Position numbers and translations under genes: made by a program
Assembly (NCBI RefSeq): GCF_021049305.1
Contig: NZ_CP088081.1
Location: forward strand, 2,480,001-2,544,000
Origin: Ideonella dechloratans
Lineage (GTDB): Bacteria; Pseudomonadota; Gammaproteobacteria; Burkholderiales; Burkholderiaceae_C
DNA: 64,000 nucleotides
Direction of reading: 5' to 3'
Shown here: positions 22,097 through 29,975 of the stretch, piece by piece
Layout of the letters: each line of letters opens with the position of its first letter
Position numbering within the stretch: position 1 is the first letter of the stretch
The notes under the pieces: model-generated
The model's input: the letters and a program-made list of their open reading frames with translations, nothing else
What the model was told of the DNA's origin: nothing
The model's database searches: none

Positions 22097-22732
22097 ATGG
22101 ATGCACTGCACGACCTGGTCGGCCTCTGGCTGCAGCCGGCCTTCTCGCTCTGGGGCAGCCCCATCACCTGGACCGAGCTGCTGGCCTGCGCACTCTCCCT
22201 CTGGATGGTGGGCTGCAACATGCGCGTGCACCCGCTGGGCTGGCCGCTGGCCATCGTGAGCTCCCTGCTCTACGCCGCACTCTTCCTGCACTACCGCCTC
22301 TACGGCGAAGCCAGCCTGCAGCTGGTCTTCGTGGCGCTGGCGGCCTGGGGCTGGTGGGAGTGGCTGAACGGCCGCGGCGAGGATGGCCAGAGGCTGACCG
22401 TGCACCGCCTGGGCGCCCGCGCTCGACTGCAGGCCACACTGCTCACCGTCGCAGCCTGGCCCCTGCTGGGCCTGCTGCTGCACCGCATGACCGACAGCGA
22501 TGTCCCCTTCCTCGACGCCCTGCCCACCGTGGGCAGCGTGGCCGGACAGATCCTGCTGGGACGCAAGCTGATCGAGAACTGGCCGGTGTGGGTGGCGGTG
22601 AACCTGGTGAGCGTCGGACTCTTCGCCTACAAGGGACTGTGGCTCACCGTGCTGCTCTATGGGCTGTTCGCCCTGCTGGCCGTCTGGGGCTGGCGGCGCT
22701 GGCAGGCCCTGGAGGGGCAAGTCCATGGCTGA
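22097..22732 (+). CDS. pnuC: Nicotinamide riboside transporter PnuC
   Basis: Inner-membrane facilitator for nicotinamide riboside, an NAD precursor. The 211 residues are strongly hydrophobic with about seven predicted spans. Family-typical aromatic clusters appear in WPLAIVSSLLYAALFLHYRL, AAWGWWEWLNG and LLGRKLIENWPVWVAVNLVS. Its last codons overlap the start of a NadR-like kinase that would trap the imported riboside as NMN. This coupling supports a nicotinamide riboside substrate rather than another vitamin. Confidence 0.9.
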   Translation: MDALHDLVGLWLQPAFSLWGSPITWTELLACALSLWMVGCNMRVHPLGWPLAIVSSLLYAALFLHYRLYGEASLQLVFVALAAWGWWEWLNGRGEDGQRLTVHRLGARARLQATLLTVAAWPLLGLLLHRMTDSDVPFLDALPTVGSVAGQILLGRKLIENWPVWVAVNLVSVGLFAYKGLWLTVLLYGLFALLAVWGWRRWQALEGQVHG

Positions 22733-23414
22733 CACCGGCCGCATCGTGGCCATCGTCGGGGCCGAGAGCACCGGCAAGAGCACGCTGGCCCGCGCCCTGG
22801 CCGAGGCCCTGCCCGCGCTGACCGGCTGGCGATGCACCTGGGTGCCCGAGGTGCTGCGCGAGTGGTGCGAGGCCGCGGGTCGCACGCCGCGTGAAGACGA
22901 ACAGGCCGAGATCGCCGCCGAGCAGGCCCGGCGCATTGAAGCGGCGGCCCGCACGCATGCCCTGGTGCTGGCCGACACGACACCGCTGATGACCGCCGTC
23001 TACCACCACCAGGTCTTCGGCAGCAGCGCGCTGGATGCACAGGCCCTGGCCTGGCAGCAGCGGCACTGCAACATCACGCTGCTCACCGCACTGGATCTGC
23101 CCTGGCAGGCCGATGGCCTGCAACGGGACGGCCCCCATGTGCGCCAGCCGGTGGACACACGCCTGCGCCAGTTGCTGGTGGGACACGGCCTGCCCTTCAC
23201 GGTGGTGGCCGGCCAGGGGCCGCGCCGCACCGATGCGGCCCTGGATGCTCTGGGCATGCTGTGGCGGCGGCAGGCGAGCCCATCGAGCGCTCCGCGCGCG
23301 GCCGGTCTGTTCAGCCGTCTGGACGAGCGCGAGGCCCGTCAGCCGGCCTGGCAATGGACCTGCAGCGACTGCGACCAGCCGGACTGCGAGCACCTCGCCT
23401 TCCAGCGCCGCTGA
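22725..23414 (+). CDS. NadR-like ribosylnicotinamide kinase (AAA/P-loop)
   Basis: The 229-residue protein opens with a P-loop (IVGAESTGKSTLARAL, residues 11-26) of the NadR kinase type. It continues with WVPEVLREWCEAAGR and VLADTTPLMTAVYHH, which match ribosylnicotinamide kinase domains. The HTH and adenylyltransferase domains of full-length E. coli NadR are missing, so it would phosphorylate nicotinamide riboside to NMN only. Its start overlaps the pnuC stop by eight bases. The C-terminus has a short cysteine cluster (CSDCDQPDCEH) of unknown purpose, possibly metal-binding. Confidence 0.82.
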   Translation: MADTGRIVAIVGAESTGKSTLARALAEALPALTGWRCTWVPEVLREWCEAAGRTPREDEQAEIAAEQARRIEAAARTHALVLADTTPLMTAVYHHQVFGSSALDAQALAWQQRHCNITLLTALDLPWQADGLQRDGPHVRQPVDTRLRQLLVGHGLPFTVVAGQGPRRTDAALDALGMLWRRQASPSSAPRAAGLFSRLDEREARQPAWQWTCSDCDQPDCEHLAFQRR

Positions 23415-23432
23415 AAGGCGCGCGGCGAACGG

Positions 23433-24389
23433 TCAGTGCACCGTGGACGAACCGGGCGGCTGGTTCTGCCCGGGGGTGAACAGTTCGCCCACATCGACGG
23501 CATCGAAGCGGTACTGCCGGCCGCAGAAGTCGCAGCCCACCTCCACCTGCCCCTGCTCGGCCAGGATGTCCTGCACCTCGTCAGGCCCCAGGCTGGTCAA
23601 CATGCCCTTGACCCGCTCGGTCGAGCAGGTGCACGAGAAGCGCGGCGCCAGCGGCTCGAAGCGCTGCAGCGGCTCCTCCCAGAAGAGGCGGCGCAGCACG
23701 GTGTCGGCGTCCAGGGTCAACAGCTCGTCCCGGGTCAGCGTGCTGGCCAGGTGGGCGATGCGGTTGAAGGCCTCGGACAGGCCGATGTCGTCCTCGTTGC
23801 GACGCCCGCCCAGATTGCCCTCGCCCTCGACCGGCAGACGCTGGATCAGCAGGCCGGCAGCGATGTCGTCGTTGGCGGCCAGCACCAGGCGGGTGTCGAG
23901 CTGTTCGGACTGCAGCATGTAGTGCTCCAGCACCTGGGAGAGCTGCTGCAGCGGCTCGCGCTGGTCGCCGTGCAGCGGCACCACGCCCTGGTAGGGCTGC
24001 TGGCCGGGCAGGCGGTCCTGGGGATCGAGCGTGATCGCGCAGCGGCCCTGGCCATGGACGTTGAGCATGGCCTCCAGCCGGGCATCCTCCGGCACATCGC
24101 CCACCACCTTGGCCGTCACGCGAAAGCCCAGGTCCGAGCGCGACTCGGCCACCGCCAGCTTGACCGGGCCGTCGCCGAAGACCTGCAGGATCAGGGCGCC
24201 GTTGAACTTGATGTTGGCCTGCATCAGCGAGGACGCCGCCGCCATCTCCCCCAGCAGCGCGCGCACCGGCGCGGGAAACTCACCGGCCTCTTCGCGCCGG
24301 GCCAAGACCTCGCGCCAGCTGTCGGTCAATCGGACCAGCATGCCGCGCACCGGCAAGCCTTCGAACAGGAATTTGTGGAGTTCGCTCAT
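23433..24389 (-). CDS. hslO: Redox-regulated chaperone Hsp33 (HslO)
   Basis: Cytoplasmic holdase switched on by oxidative stress when a zinc-bound cysteine cluster forms disulfides. The 318 residues have the N-terminal domain (FLFEGLPVRGMLVRL, then DPQDRLPGQQPYQGVVPL). Near the C-terminus they carry the redox switch CTC at about 271-273 and CDFC about 30 residues later, the CxC-X(27-32)-CxxC pattern. All four cysteines are present. It converges with the nadR-like gene and is divergent from the DUF455 gene. Confidence 0.95.
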   Translation of the reverse strand: MSELHKFLFEGLPVRGMLVRLTDSWREVLARREEAGEFPAPVRALLGEMAAASSLMQANIKFNGALILQVFGDGPVKLAVAESRSDLGFRVTAKVVGDVPEDARLEAMLNVHGQGRCAITLDPQDRLPGQQPYQGVVPLHGDQREPLQQLSQVLEHYMLQSEQLDTRLVLAANDDIAAGLLIQRLPVEGEGNLGGRRNEDDIGLSEAFNRIAHLASTLTRDELLTLDADTVLRRLFWEEPLQRFEPLAPRFSCTCSTERVKGMLTSLGPDEVQDILAEQGQVEVGCDFCGRQYRFDAVDVGELFTPGQNQPPGSSTVH

Positions 24390-24423
24390 GAAGCAGGATC
24401 AGGGGTGACCGATAATTTTACGG

Positions 24424-25236
24424 ATGGAACTGAGGACACAGGCGCTCAAGGTTTTGTGCGAGACCGACCCGACGCGCAAGGCCGAGCAGGCGCGGGCGCT
24501 GTACCTCGCGCCCCCGCCGCTGGACACCGAGATGAGGCTGTCGGCGCCCCAGGGCCTGCCCGGCCGGCCAGACCGCCCTCTTTTGGTGCCCGCCGACCAG
24601 GTGCCCACCCGATCCCCGTTCACGCCTCTGGGCCGGGCTGCGCTGCTGCACGCCATCTGCCACATAGAATTCAACGCCATCAACCTGGCCCTGGATGCGC
24701 TCTGGCGCTTCCCTGGCATGCCGCAGGACTTCTACCGCAACTGGCTGCAGGTGGCCGGCGAGGAGGCCCTGCACTTCAGCCTGCTGCGCGAGCACCTGCG
24801 CAGCCTGGGCCACGACTACGGCGACTTCGACGCCCATGACGGCCTGTGGCAGATGGCCGAACGCACCCGCGACGACGTGCTGGCCCGCATGGCCCTGGTG
24901 CCGCGCACGCTGGAGGCCCGCGGCCTGGACGCCACGCCCCCCATCCAGGCCAAGTTGCGCAAGGCCGGCGACCTGCGTGCGGTGGAGATCCTGGACATCG
25001 TCCTGCGCGACGAGATCGGCCATGTGGCCATCGGCAACCGCTGGTACCGCTGGCTGTGCGAAGCCCGTGCGCTGGACCCGGTGGACCTCTATCCCACCCT
25101 GGTCGCCCGCTACGAGGCCCCGCGGCTGCGCCGCCCCTTCAACCTGGAAGCCCGCGAGGCGGCCGGCTTCTCGCCCGAGGAACTGGCCTGGCTCGACCAG
25201 GACGGCGCCCCTGGTCCGGTGCGCCACACACCATGA
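24424..25236 (+). CDS. DUF455 family ferritin-like protein
   Basis: The 270-residue protein has the four-helix ferritin-like pattern. Carboxylate/histidine pairs suited to a di-iron site occur in HAICHIEFNAINLALD (near 78), AGEEALHFSLLREHL (near 116) and LRDEIGHVAIGNRW (near 198). These match the DUF455 family, relatives of which include tRNA-modifying MiaE-like enzymes, but the substrate is not established. The gene is divergent from hslO by 34 bases, so the two may share control. No signal peptide. Confidence 0.82.
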   Translation: MELRTQALKVLCETDPTRKAEQARALYLAPPPLDTEMRLSAPQGLPGRPDRPLLVPADQVPTRSPFTPLGRAALLHAICHIEFNAINLALDALWRFPGMPQDFYRNWLQVAGEEALHFSLLREHLRSLGHDYGDFDAHDGLWQMAERTRDDVLARMALVPRTLEARGLDATPPIQAKLRKAGDLRAVEILDIVLRDEIGHVAIGNRWYRWLCEARALDPVDLYPTLVARYEAPRLRRPFNLEAREAAGFSPEELAWLDQDGAPGPVRHTP

Positions 25237-25293
25237 TGGTGCGGGTACACCCCAGCCCCGCGTGGCGTGGAATTTGCAGCCCGCGTTTTACAC

Positions 25294-25308
25294 TGTGCGA
25301 TGCGCACA
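25294..25308 (+). promoter_or_regulatory. Inverted repeat upstream of an amino-acid ABC operon
   Basis: TGTGCG-ATG-CGCACA is a perfect repeat directly after a TTTTACACT sequence that could serve as the -10 region. It lies 32 bases before the binding-protein gene. It could be an operator; no regulator gene is nearby. Confidence 0.35.
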
Positions 25309-25339
25309 TACGCCACTTGGTATTAACCCGAGGAATCCC

Positions 25340-26200
25340 ATGTCTTCCATGAGTACCCGTCATTTTCTGAAACTCGCCAGCACGCTGGCAGTGGGTCTGG
25401 TCCTGGCCGCCTGCAGCAAGCAGGAGCCGGCCGCCCCGGTCGAAGCGGCCTCCGCCCCGGCCTCCGAACCCGCGCCCGTCAAGGTCTACACGGTCGGCAC
25501 CGACGCCGCCTACGCGCCGTTCGAGTACCAGAACGAGAAGGGCGAGATCGTCGGCTTCTCGGTCGATCTGCTCAATGCCGTGGCCGAAAAGGGTGGCTTC
25601 CAGGTCAAGTTCATCAACACCCCCTGGGAAGGCATCTTCAATGCGCTGACCCAGGGCGACCGTGACCTGCTGATCTCGTCGATCACCATCACCGACGAGC
25701 GCAAGCAGACCATGGACTTCTCCGACCCGTACTTCGATGCGATCCAGCTGATCGCAGTGAAGGCCGACTCCAAGGTCGCCAAGTTCGAGGACCTGAAGAA
25801 GCTGAAGGTGGGCGTGCAGACCGGCACCACCGGTGACGAAGTCGTGACCAAGCTGCAGGGCAAGACCTCCACGCTGATCAAGCGCTTCGAGTCCACCCCG
25901 CTGGCCCTGAAGGAACTGGAAGCCGGCGGCGTGGACGCCGTGGTGGCCGACAACGGCGTGGTGATCCACTACGTGGCCAACAACCCGGATGCCAAGTTCA
26001 AGACCGTGGCCGACACCAAGTCCTTCGCGCCCGAGCAGTACGGTATCGCGGTGAAGAAGGGCAATGCCGAGCTGCTGGCCCTGATCAACAAGGGTCTGGC
26101 TGCCGTGAAGGCCGATGGCACCTACGCCGCGATCTACAAGAAGACCTTCGGCACCGAACCGCCGGCCGCCGCTGCACCGGCCTCGGCCGCATCGAACTGA
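25340..26200 (+). CDS. Amino-acid ABC transporter substrate-binding lipoprotein
   Basis: The 286-residue protein has a lipoprotein signal ending LVLAAC, a Pro/Ala-rich linker, then a type-II periplasmic binding fold. The fold begins VYTVGTDAAYAPFEYQNEKG and contains GFSVDLLNAVAEKGGF, DLLISSITITDERKQTMDFS and GGVDAVVADNGVV. These are typical of polar/basic amino-acid receptors. The start at 25340 has GAGGAA upstream; a second ATG four codons on is possible. The permease gene follows after 29 bases. A Pro/Ala tail closes the protein. Confidence 0.92.
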   Translation: MSSMSTRHFLKLASTLAVGLVLAACSKQEPAAPVEAASAPASEPAPVKVYTVGTDAAYAPFEYQNEKGEIVGFSVDLLNAVAEKGGFQVKFINTPWEGIFNALTQGDRDLLISSITITDERKQTMDFSDPYFDAIQLIAVKADSKVAKFEDLKKLKVGVQTGTTGDEVVTKLQGKTSTLIKRFESTPLALKELEAGGVDAVVADNGVVIHYVANNPDAKFKTVADTKSFAPEQYGIAVKKGNAELLALINKGLAAVKADGTYAAIYKKTFGTEPPAAAAPASAASN

Positions 26201-26229
26201 TCGCCCCGCACTGAAGAGAGAAGCGTTCC

Positions 26230-26982
26230 GTGGATTTGCGTTGGGACATTCTGGCGGGCTACGGCCCGCTGTTTCTGGAAGGCCTCTGGACCACGATCGA
26301 GCTCACCCTGGTGGCCATCGCCTGCGGGTTGGCATTGGGCGTGCTCCTGGGCCTGATCAGCAGTTCGCGGGACGCGCCACCACCCAAGTCGGTGGCGCTG
26401 CGCTGGGTGCTCAAGGGCGTGCGGGGCCTGGCCCTGGCCTATGTGACCTTCTTCCGTGGCACGCCGCTGTTCGTGCAGATCCTGCTGGTTCACTTCGCGG
26501 TGATGCCGGCGCTGATCCACCCGGACCACGGCCTGCTGCTCTCGGGTGAGGCGGCTCGCCAGTTCCGGCAGGACCACGGTGCCTTCTTCTCGGGTGCCGT
26601 GGCCTTGAGCCTGAACGCCGGCGCCTACATCTCCGAGATCTTCCGGGCCGGCATCCAGAGCATCCACCAAGGCCAGACCCAGGCGTCCTGGAGCCTGGGC
26701 CTGACGCATGGCCAGACCATGCGCTATGTGGTGCTGCCCCAGGCCTTCCGGCGCATGGTGCCGGCCCTGGTGAACGAAGGGGTGGCCCTGATCAAGGACT
26801 CGTCCCTGGTCTCGGCCATCGGTCTGGCGGAGCTGGCCCTGGCCGCGCGGACGGTGGCCGGCGCCTACTCCCGCTACTGGGAGCCCTACCTGGCCATCTC
26901 GGCCCTGTATCTGGCGCTGACCATGCTGCTGTCGCTGGCGGCACGCAAACTGGAAGCCCCCAGCCACCTGCGTGGCCGTTGA
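26230..26982 (+). CDS. Amino-acid ABC transporter permease (GTG start)
   Basis: Inner-membrane permease of the HisM/GlnP type, 250 residues. It has the N-terminal FLEGLWTTIELTLVAIACGL span, a central insertion facing the periplasm, the family segment LALAYVTFFRGTPLFVQILL and the EAA loop GLTHGQTMRYVVLPQAFRRMVPAL. The start is GTG at 26230 with an AGAGAG ribosome site. It pairs with the preceding binding protein. No ATP-binding subunit follows; a terminator comes 29 bases after the stop, so the ATPase must be supplied from elsewhere. Confidence 0.92.
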   Translation: MDLRWDILAGYGPLFLEGLWTTIELTLVAIACGLALGVLLGLISSSRDAPPPKSVALRWVLKGVRGLALAYVTFFRGTPLFVQILLVHFAVMPALIHPDHGLLLSGEAARQFRQDHGAFFSGAVALSLNAGAYISEIFRAGIQSIHQGQTQASWSLGLTHGQTMRYVVLPQAFRRMVPALVNEGVALIKDSSLVSAIGLAELALAARTVAGAYSRYWEPYLAISALYLALTMLLSLAARKLEAPSHLRGR

Positions 26983-27010
26983 AGGCAACCGCGCCCGCGG
27001 TCCCCACACG

Positions 27011-27040
27011 AAAAACGCGCCCTCGGGCGCGTTTGTTTTT
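27011..27040. terminator. Bidirectional intrinsic terminator
   Basis: ACGCGCCC (27015-27022) and GGGCGCGT (27025-27032) form a tight stem flanked by five A's on the left and a T-rich run (GTTTGTTTTT region) on the right. It sits between the converging permease and marC genes and can serve both. Confidence 0.85.
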
Positions 27041-27063
27041 GGAACGGTGCGCGGACACCCGCC

Positions 27064-27663
27064 TCAGCTGGGATCGAAGAAATAACGCTTGAGGCCGGCC
27101 AGCACCATCTCGACCGCGATGGCCGTCAGCACCAGCCCCATCAGCTTCTCGATGGCATTGACCATCTGCGAGCCGATCCAGCGGCGAATCGGCTCGGCCA
27201 GCACCATCACCGCCCCGCAGACGATCATGGCCAGGGTCAGGGCGCCGATCCAGTAGGCCAGCCGCTCGGGCTGACGCGAAGCCAGCAGCAGCACCGTGGC
27301 CATGGCCGAGGGGCCCGCCAGCAAGGGCACGGCCAGCGGGAAGATCATGGGCTCGCGGTCACCGTCGGTGGCATAGATCTCGCCACCACTGGCGAAGATC
27401 ATGCGGATGGCGATGATCATCAGGATCACGCCACCGGCCACCTCCAGGGAGCGCTCCGACAGGTGCATCAGGCGCAGGAAGCCCTCGCCCGACAGCATGA
27501 AACCCAGCAGGACGAAGAAGGCGATCAGCACCTCGCGGATGGCCACGCGGGTGCGGCGTTCGGGGGCGACGCCCTTGAACACGGCGACGAAGATCGGCAG
27601 GCTGCCGAACGGGTCGAGCACCAGCAGCAAGAGAACGAAAGCGGAGACAAAGGTGTGGTCCAT
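27064..27663 (-). CDS. MarC/NAAT family membrane protein
   Basis: The 199-residue integral membrane protein has about six spans. The N-terminal family signature is SAFVLLLLVLDPFGSLPIFV; GGVILMIIAIRMIFA and FPLAVPLLAGPSAMATVLLL follow. Members were named for the mar locus, but their transport role is unproven. The start at 27663 (MDHTFVSAF) is chosen because the 25 codons upstream are not membrane-like. It converges with the ABC permease and is divergent from the porin. Confidence 0.88.
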   Translation of the reverse strand: MDHTFVSAFVLLLLVLDPFGSLPIFVAVFKGVAPERRTRVAIREVLIAFFVLLGFMLSGEGFLRLMHLSERSLEVAGGVILMIIAIRMIFASGGEIYATDGDREPMIFPLAVPLLAGPSAMATVLLLASRQPERLAYWIGALTLAMIVCGAVMVLAEPIRRWIGSQMVNAIEKLMGLVLTAIAVEMVLAGLKRYFFDPS

Positions 27664-27910
27664 TTCCGGATTGTCCCCTTGCGGAAGAGTCTTCGCTTGC
27701 CGCGTCGGCAGGCCCTTGCCGTTGCACAAGCACAACAAAAGAGGTCACCAGGAGGCACCAAACGACGCCTGCCATGGGGCAAACCCGAAATGCACGGCTA
27801 AACCCGATTTCACAGTGCTGTCACACGGCACTTCCGAGTTTCGGCGTCCTGCGCTGAGTGCACAGACGTGAGACTCCTTTGTTTCATTCACTGACCAAGG
27901 GTCCTTCAAC

Positions 27911-28858
27911 ATGAAGAAATCTCTCGTCCTGACCGCGATCGCGGCCACCCTGGCGGCTCCCGCCTTTGCTCAAAGCTCGGTGACCATCTATGGTCGTCTG
28001 AACGTGTCCGTCGAAAGCTTCAAGTTCGACGGCGCCAGCAAGCGCGACTGGCAGCAAGTGGACAACTCGTCCCGCATCGGCTTCGCCGGTGAAGAAGACC
28101 TGGGCGGCGGCAACAAGGCCATCTTCAAGATCGAGCACGGCTTCGACGCTTCCACCGGCACCGTCAAGGGCGAGCGTTTCTGGGGCCGTGAGTCCACCGT
28201 GGGTCTGGCCACCCGCTACGGTACCGTGAAGCTGGGCAACCTCGACAACAACGAGGCCTACCACGCCACCGCCGACTACGTGTCCTGGGTCAACCACGAC
28301 ACCGGCACCACCGCCGACGTGCTGTACCGTGGCCCGAACTACTACGGCTCGCTGCAGAACTCCGTGTCGTACAACACCCCCGACCTGAACGGTTTCGTGG
28401 GCTGGGTGCAGACCGGCGAAGCCTACGGCGGCGAAAAGAGCAAGCCGCTGGCCCTGGCCGCCTACTATGACCGCGGTGCCCTGCACCTGGGCGCTGGCTA
28501 CGACAAGCACGGCGACGACAAGGTTTCGACCGTCCGCGCCAACTACGATCTGGGCGCCTTCGGTGTCGGCGGCTACTTCAGCCACGCCACCGGCTCCTAC
28601 GAGTTCAACACCTGGCGTCTGGTGGGCATGTACACCCTGGGTGCCAACGAGTTCCACCTGAACTACGGCGGCACCAACAAGGTGACGATCGCTGGTCTGG
28701 GCGAAGCCAGCAAGGCTTGGCAAGCCACTGCCGGCTACAACTACAACCTGAGCAAGCGCACCAAGGTCTACGCCTTCGTGACGAAGGTGAAGGACGACGA
28801 CGGCGCCTTCACCGGCACCTTCAACGACTTCGGCGTTGGCGTGCGCCACAACTTCTGA
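27911..28858 (+). CDS. Gram-negative general porin
   Basis: Trimeric outer-membrane diffusion channel of the betaproteobacterial Omp32-like family. The 315 residues start with a signal peptide (MKKSLVLTAIAATLAAPAFA, cut before QSSVTIYGRLN). Amphipathic strands follow, with the conserved GFAGEEDLGGGNKAIFKIEHG loop and the C-terminal strand DFGVGVRHNF ending in Phe, the BAM targeting signal. It is shorter than most relatives (about 330-370). Codons are more A/T-tolerant than neighbours, as for highly expressed genes. The 247-base upstream gap has no clear promoter; GTGC-N9-GCAC near 27817 is a weak repeat. Confidence 0.93.
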   Translation: MKKSLVLTAIAATLAAPAFAQSSVTIYGRLNVSVESFKFDGASKRDWQQVDNSSRIGFAGEEDLGGGNKAIFKIEHGFDASTGTVKGERFWGRESTVGLATRYGTVKLGNLDNNEAYHATADYVSWVNHDTGTTADVLYRGPNYYGSLQNSVSYNTPDLNGFVGWVQTGEAYGGEKSKPLALAAYYDRGALHLGAGYDKHGDDKVSTVRANYDLGAFGVGGYFSHATGSYEFNTWRLVGMYTLGANEFHLNYGGTNKVTIAGLGEASKAWQATAGYNYNLSKRTKVYAFVTKVKDDDGAFTGTFNDFGVGVRHNF

Positions 28859-28895
28859 TGCCTGAGGCCTTCGGGCCTCTGCTCAGCAAGTGCAG

Positions 28896-28922
28896 AAAGC
28901 CGACCCTCGGGTCGGCTTTTTT
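28896..28922 (+). terminator. Intrinsic terminator of the porin gene
   Basis: AAAGCCGACCC (28896-28906) and its complement (28909-28919) form an 11-pair stem that runs into six T's at 28917-28922. A smaller hairpin (GAGGCC/GGCCTC, 28864-28878) lies just after the stop. The A-run on the left also allows use by xerD on the other strand. Confidence 0.88.
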
Positions 28923-28942
28923 CATTTCAGTTCCGTGTCTCG

Positions 28943-29893
28943 TCAGGCTCGGGGATGGTGGCGCGCGTGCAGGGACTTCAGCCGCTCGCGGGCCACATGC
29001 GTGTAGATCGTGGTCGTGGAGATATCCGCATGACCCAGCAGCATCTGCACCACTCGCAAATCGGCGCCATGGTTGAGCAGGTGCGTGGCAAAGGCATGCC
29101 GCAAGGTGTGCGGTGACAGCGGCACGGTCACCCCGGCCTGGCCTGCATAGCGCTTCACCAGGGTCCAGAACATCTGCCGGGTCATGCCCTCACCGCGCCC
29201 GGTCACGAAGAGCGCGGCGGACTGACGCCCCTTGAGGATCTCGCCCCGGGCCTCGGCCAGATAGCGGCGAATCCAGCCCTCGGCCTCCTGCCCGAACGGC
29301 ACCAGACGCTCCTTGCGCCCCTTGCCGGTGACGCGCAGCACCCCCTCGGCCAGCCCCACCTCCACGGAGGACAGCGCCACCAGTTCCGACACCCGCAGAC
29401 CACTGGCATACATCAGCTCCAACATGCAGCGGTCGCGCAGGCCCAGCGGGGTAGCGACATCCGGCGCGCGAAGCAGCGCCTCCACCTGGGCCTCGGTGAG
29501 GGTCTTGGGCAAACGCAGCGGCTGGCGGGCCGATTGCAGCTGCAGGGTCGGATCCTCGGTCACATGGCGTTCCCGCACGGCCCAGCGGAAGAAGCGGCGA
29601 AACACCGCCAGGCGGCGATTGGCCGTGGTGCTGCGGGTGCTGGCGTGCCGATCGGCCGCGTAAGCCAGCAGGTCGCTCAAACGCACCGTGCGCAGGCCCG
29701 CCGGGGCATCGTGCCCCGCCAGCCAGAGGGCCAGCGCGCTCAGGTCACGCCGGTAGGCGGCCAGCGTGTTCCGGGACAGACCATCCTCGATCCACAGGGC
29801 AGCGCAGAACGCATCGATCAGCACCGCATCTTCCGGCGAAAGGATCTGGACCGCGGGCGACGAGGCTTCAACAGAGGACAAGACAGACGTCAT
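28943..29893 (-). CDS. xerD: Site-specific tyrosine recombinase XerD
   Basis: Resolves chromosome dimers at dif with XerC and FtsK. The 316 residues have the SAM-like N-terminal DNA-binding domain (FCAALWIEDGLSRNTLAAYR) and a catalytic domain. The expected residues are present: Arg in ASGLRVSELVALS, Lys in TGKGRKERLVP, HTLRH, GHADIS and the nucleophile Tyr in TTTIYTHVARERL. It is about 18 residues longer than E. coli XerD because of the N-terminus (MTSVLSSVEASS). No xerC or integron/phage context is present, so this is the housekeeping enzyme. Confidence 0.92.
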   Translation of the reverse strand: MTSVLSSVEASSPAVQILSPEDAVLIDAFCAALWIEDGLSRNTLAAYRRDLSALALWLAGHDAPAGLRTVRLSDLLAYAADRHASTRSTTANRRLAVFRRFFRWAVRERHVTEDPTLQLQSARQPLRLPKTLTEAQVEALLRAPDVATPLGLRDRCMLELMYASGLRVSELVALSSVEVGLAEGVLRVTGKGRKERLVPFGQEAEGWIRRYLAEARGEILKGRQSAALFVTGRGEGMTRQMFWTLVKRYAGQAGVTVPLSPHTLRHAFATHLLNHGADLRVVQMLLGHADISTTTIYTHVARERLKSLHARHHPRA

Positions 29894-29975
29894 TCAGGAA
29901 CCACCACAGAGGGCCGAGGCCGACCCTTGGCCAGGCCGCACGCGCCGCAGCGCTTGCTGGCACACTCTCGACCCC

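Noticed and set aside
28943..29893. xerD as a sign of an integrated mobile element
   Set aside because: All motifs are those of housekeeping XerD and there are no attachment-site repeats, phage genes or tRNA nearby.
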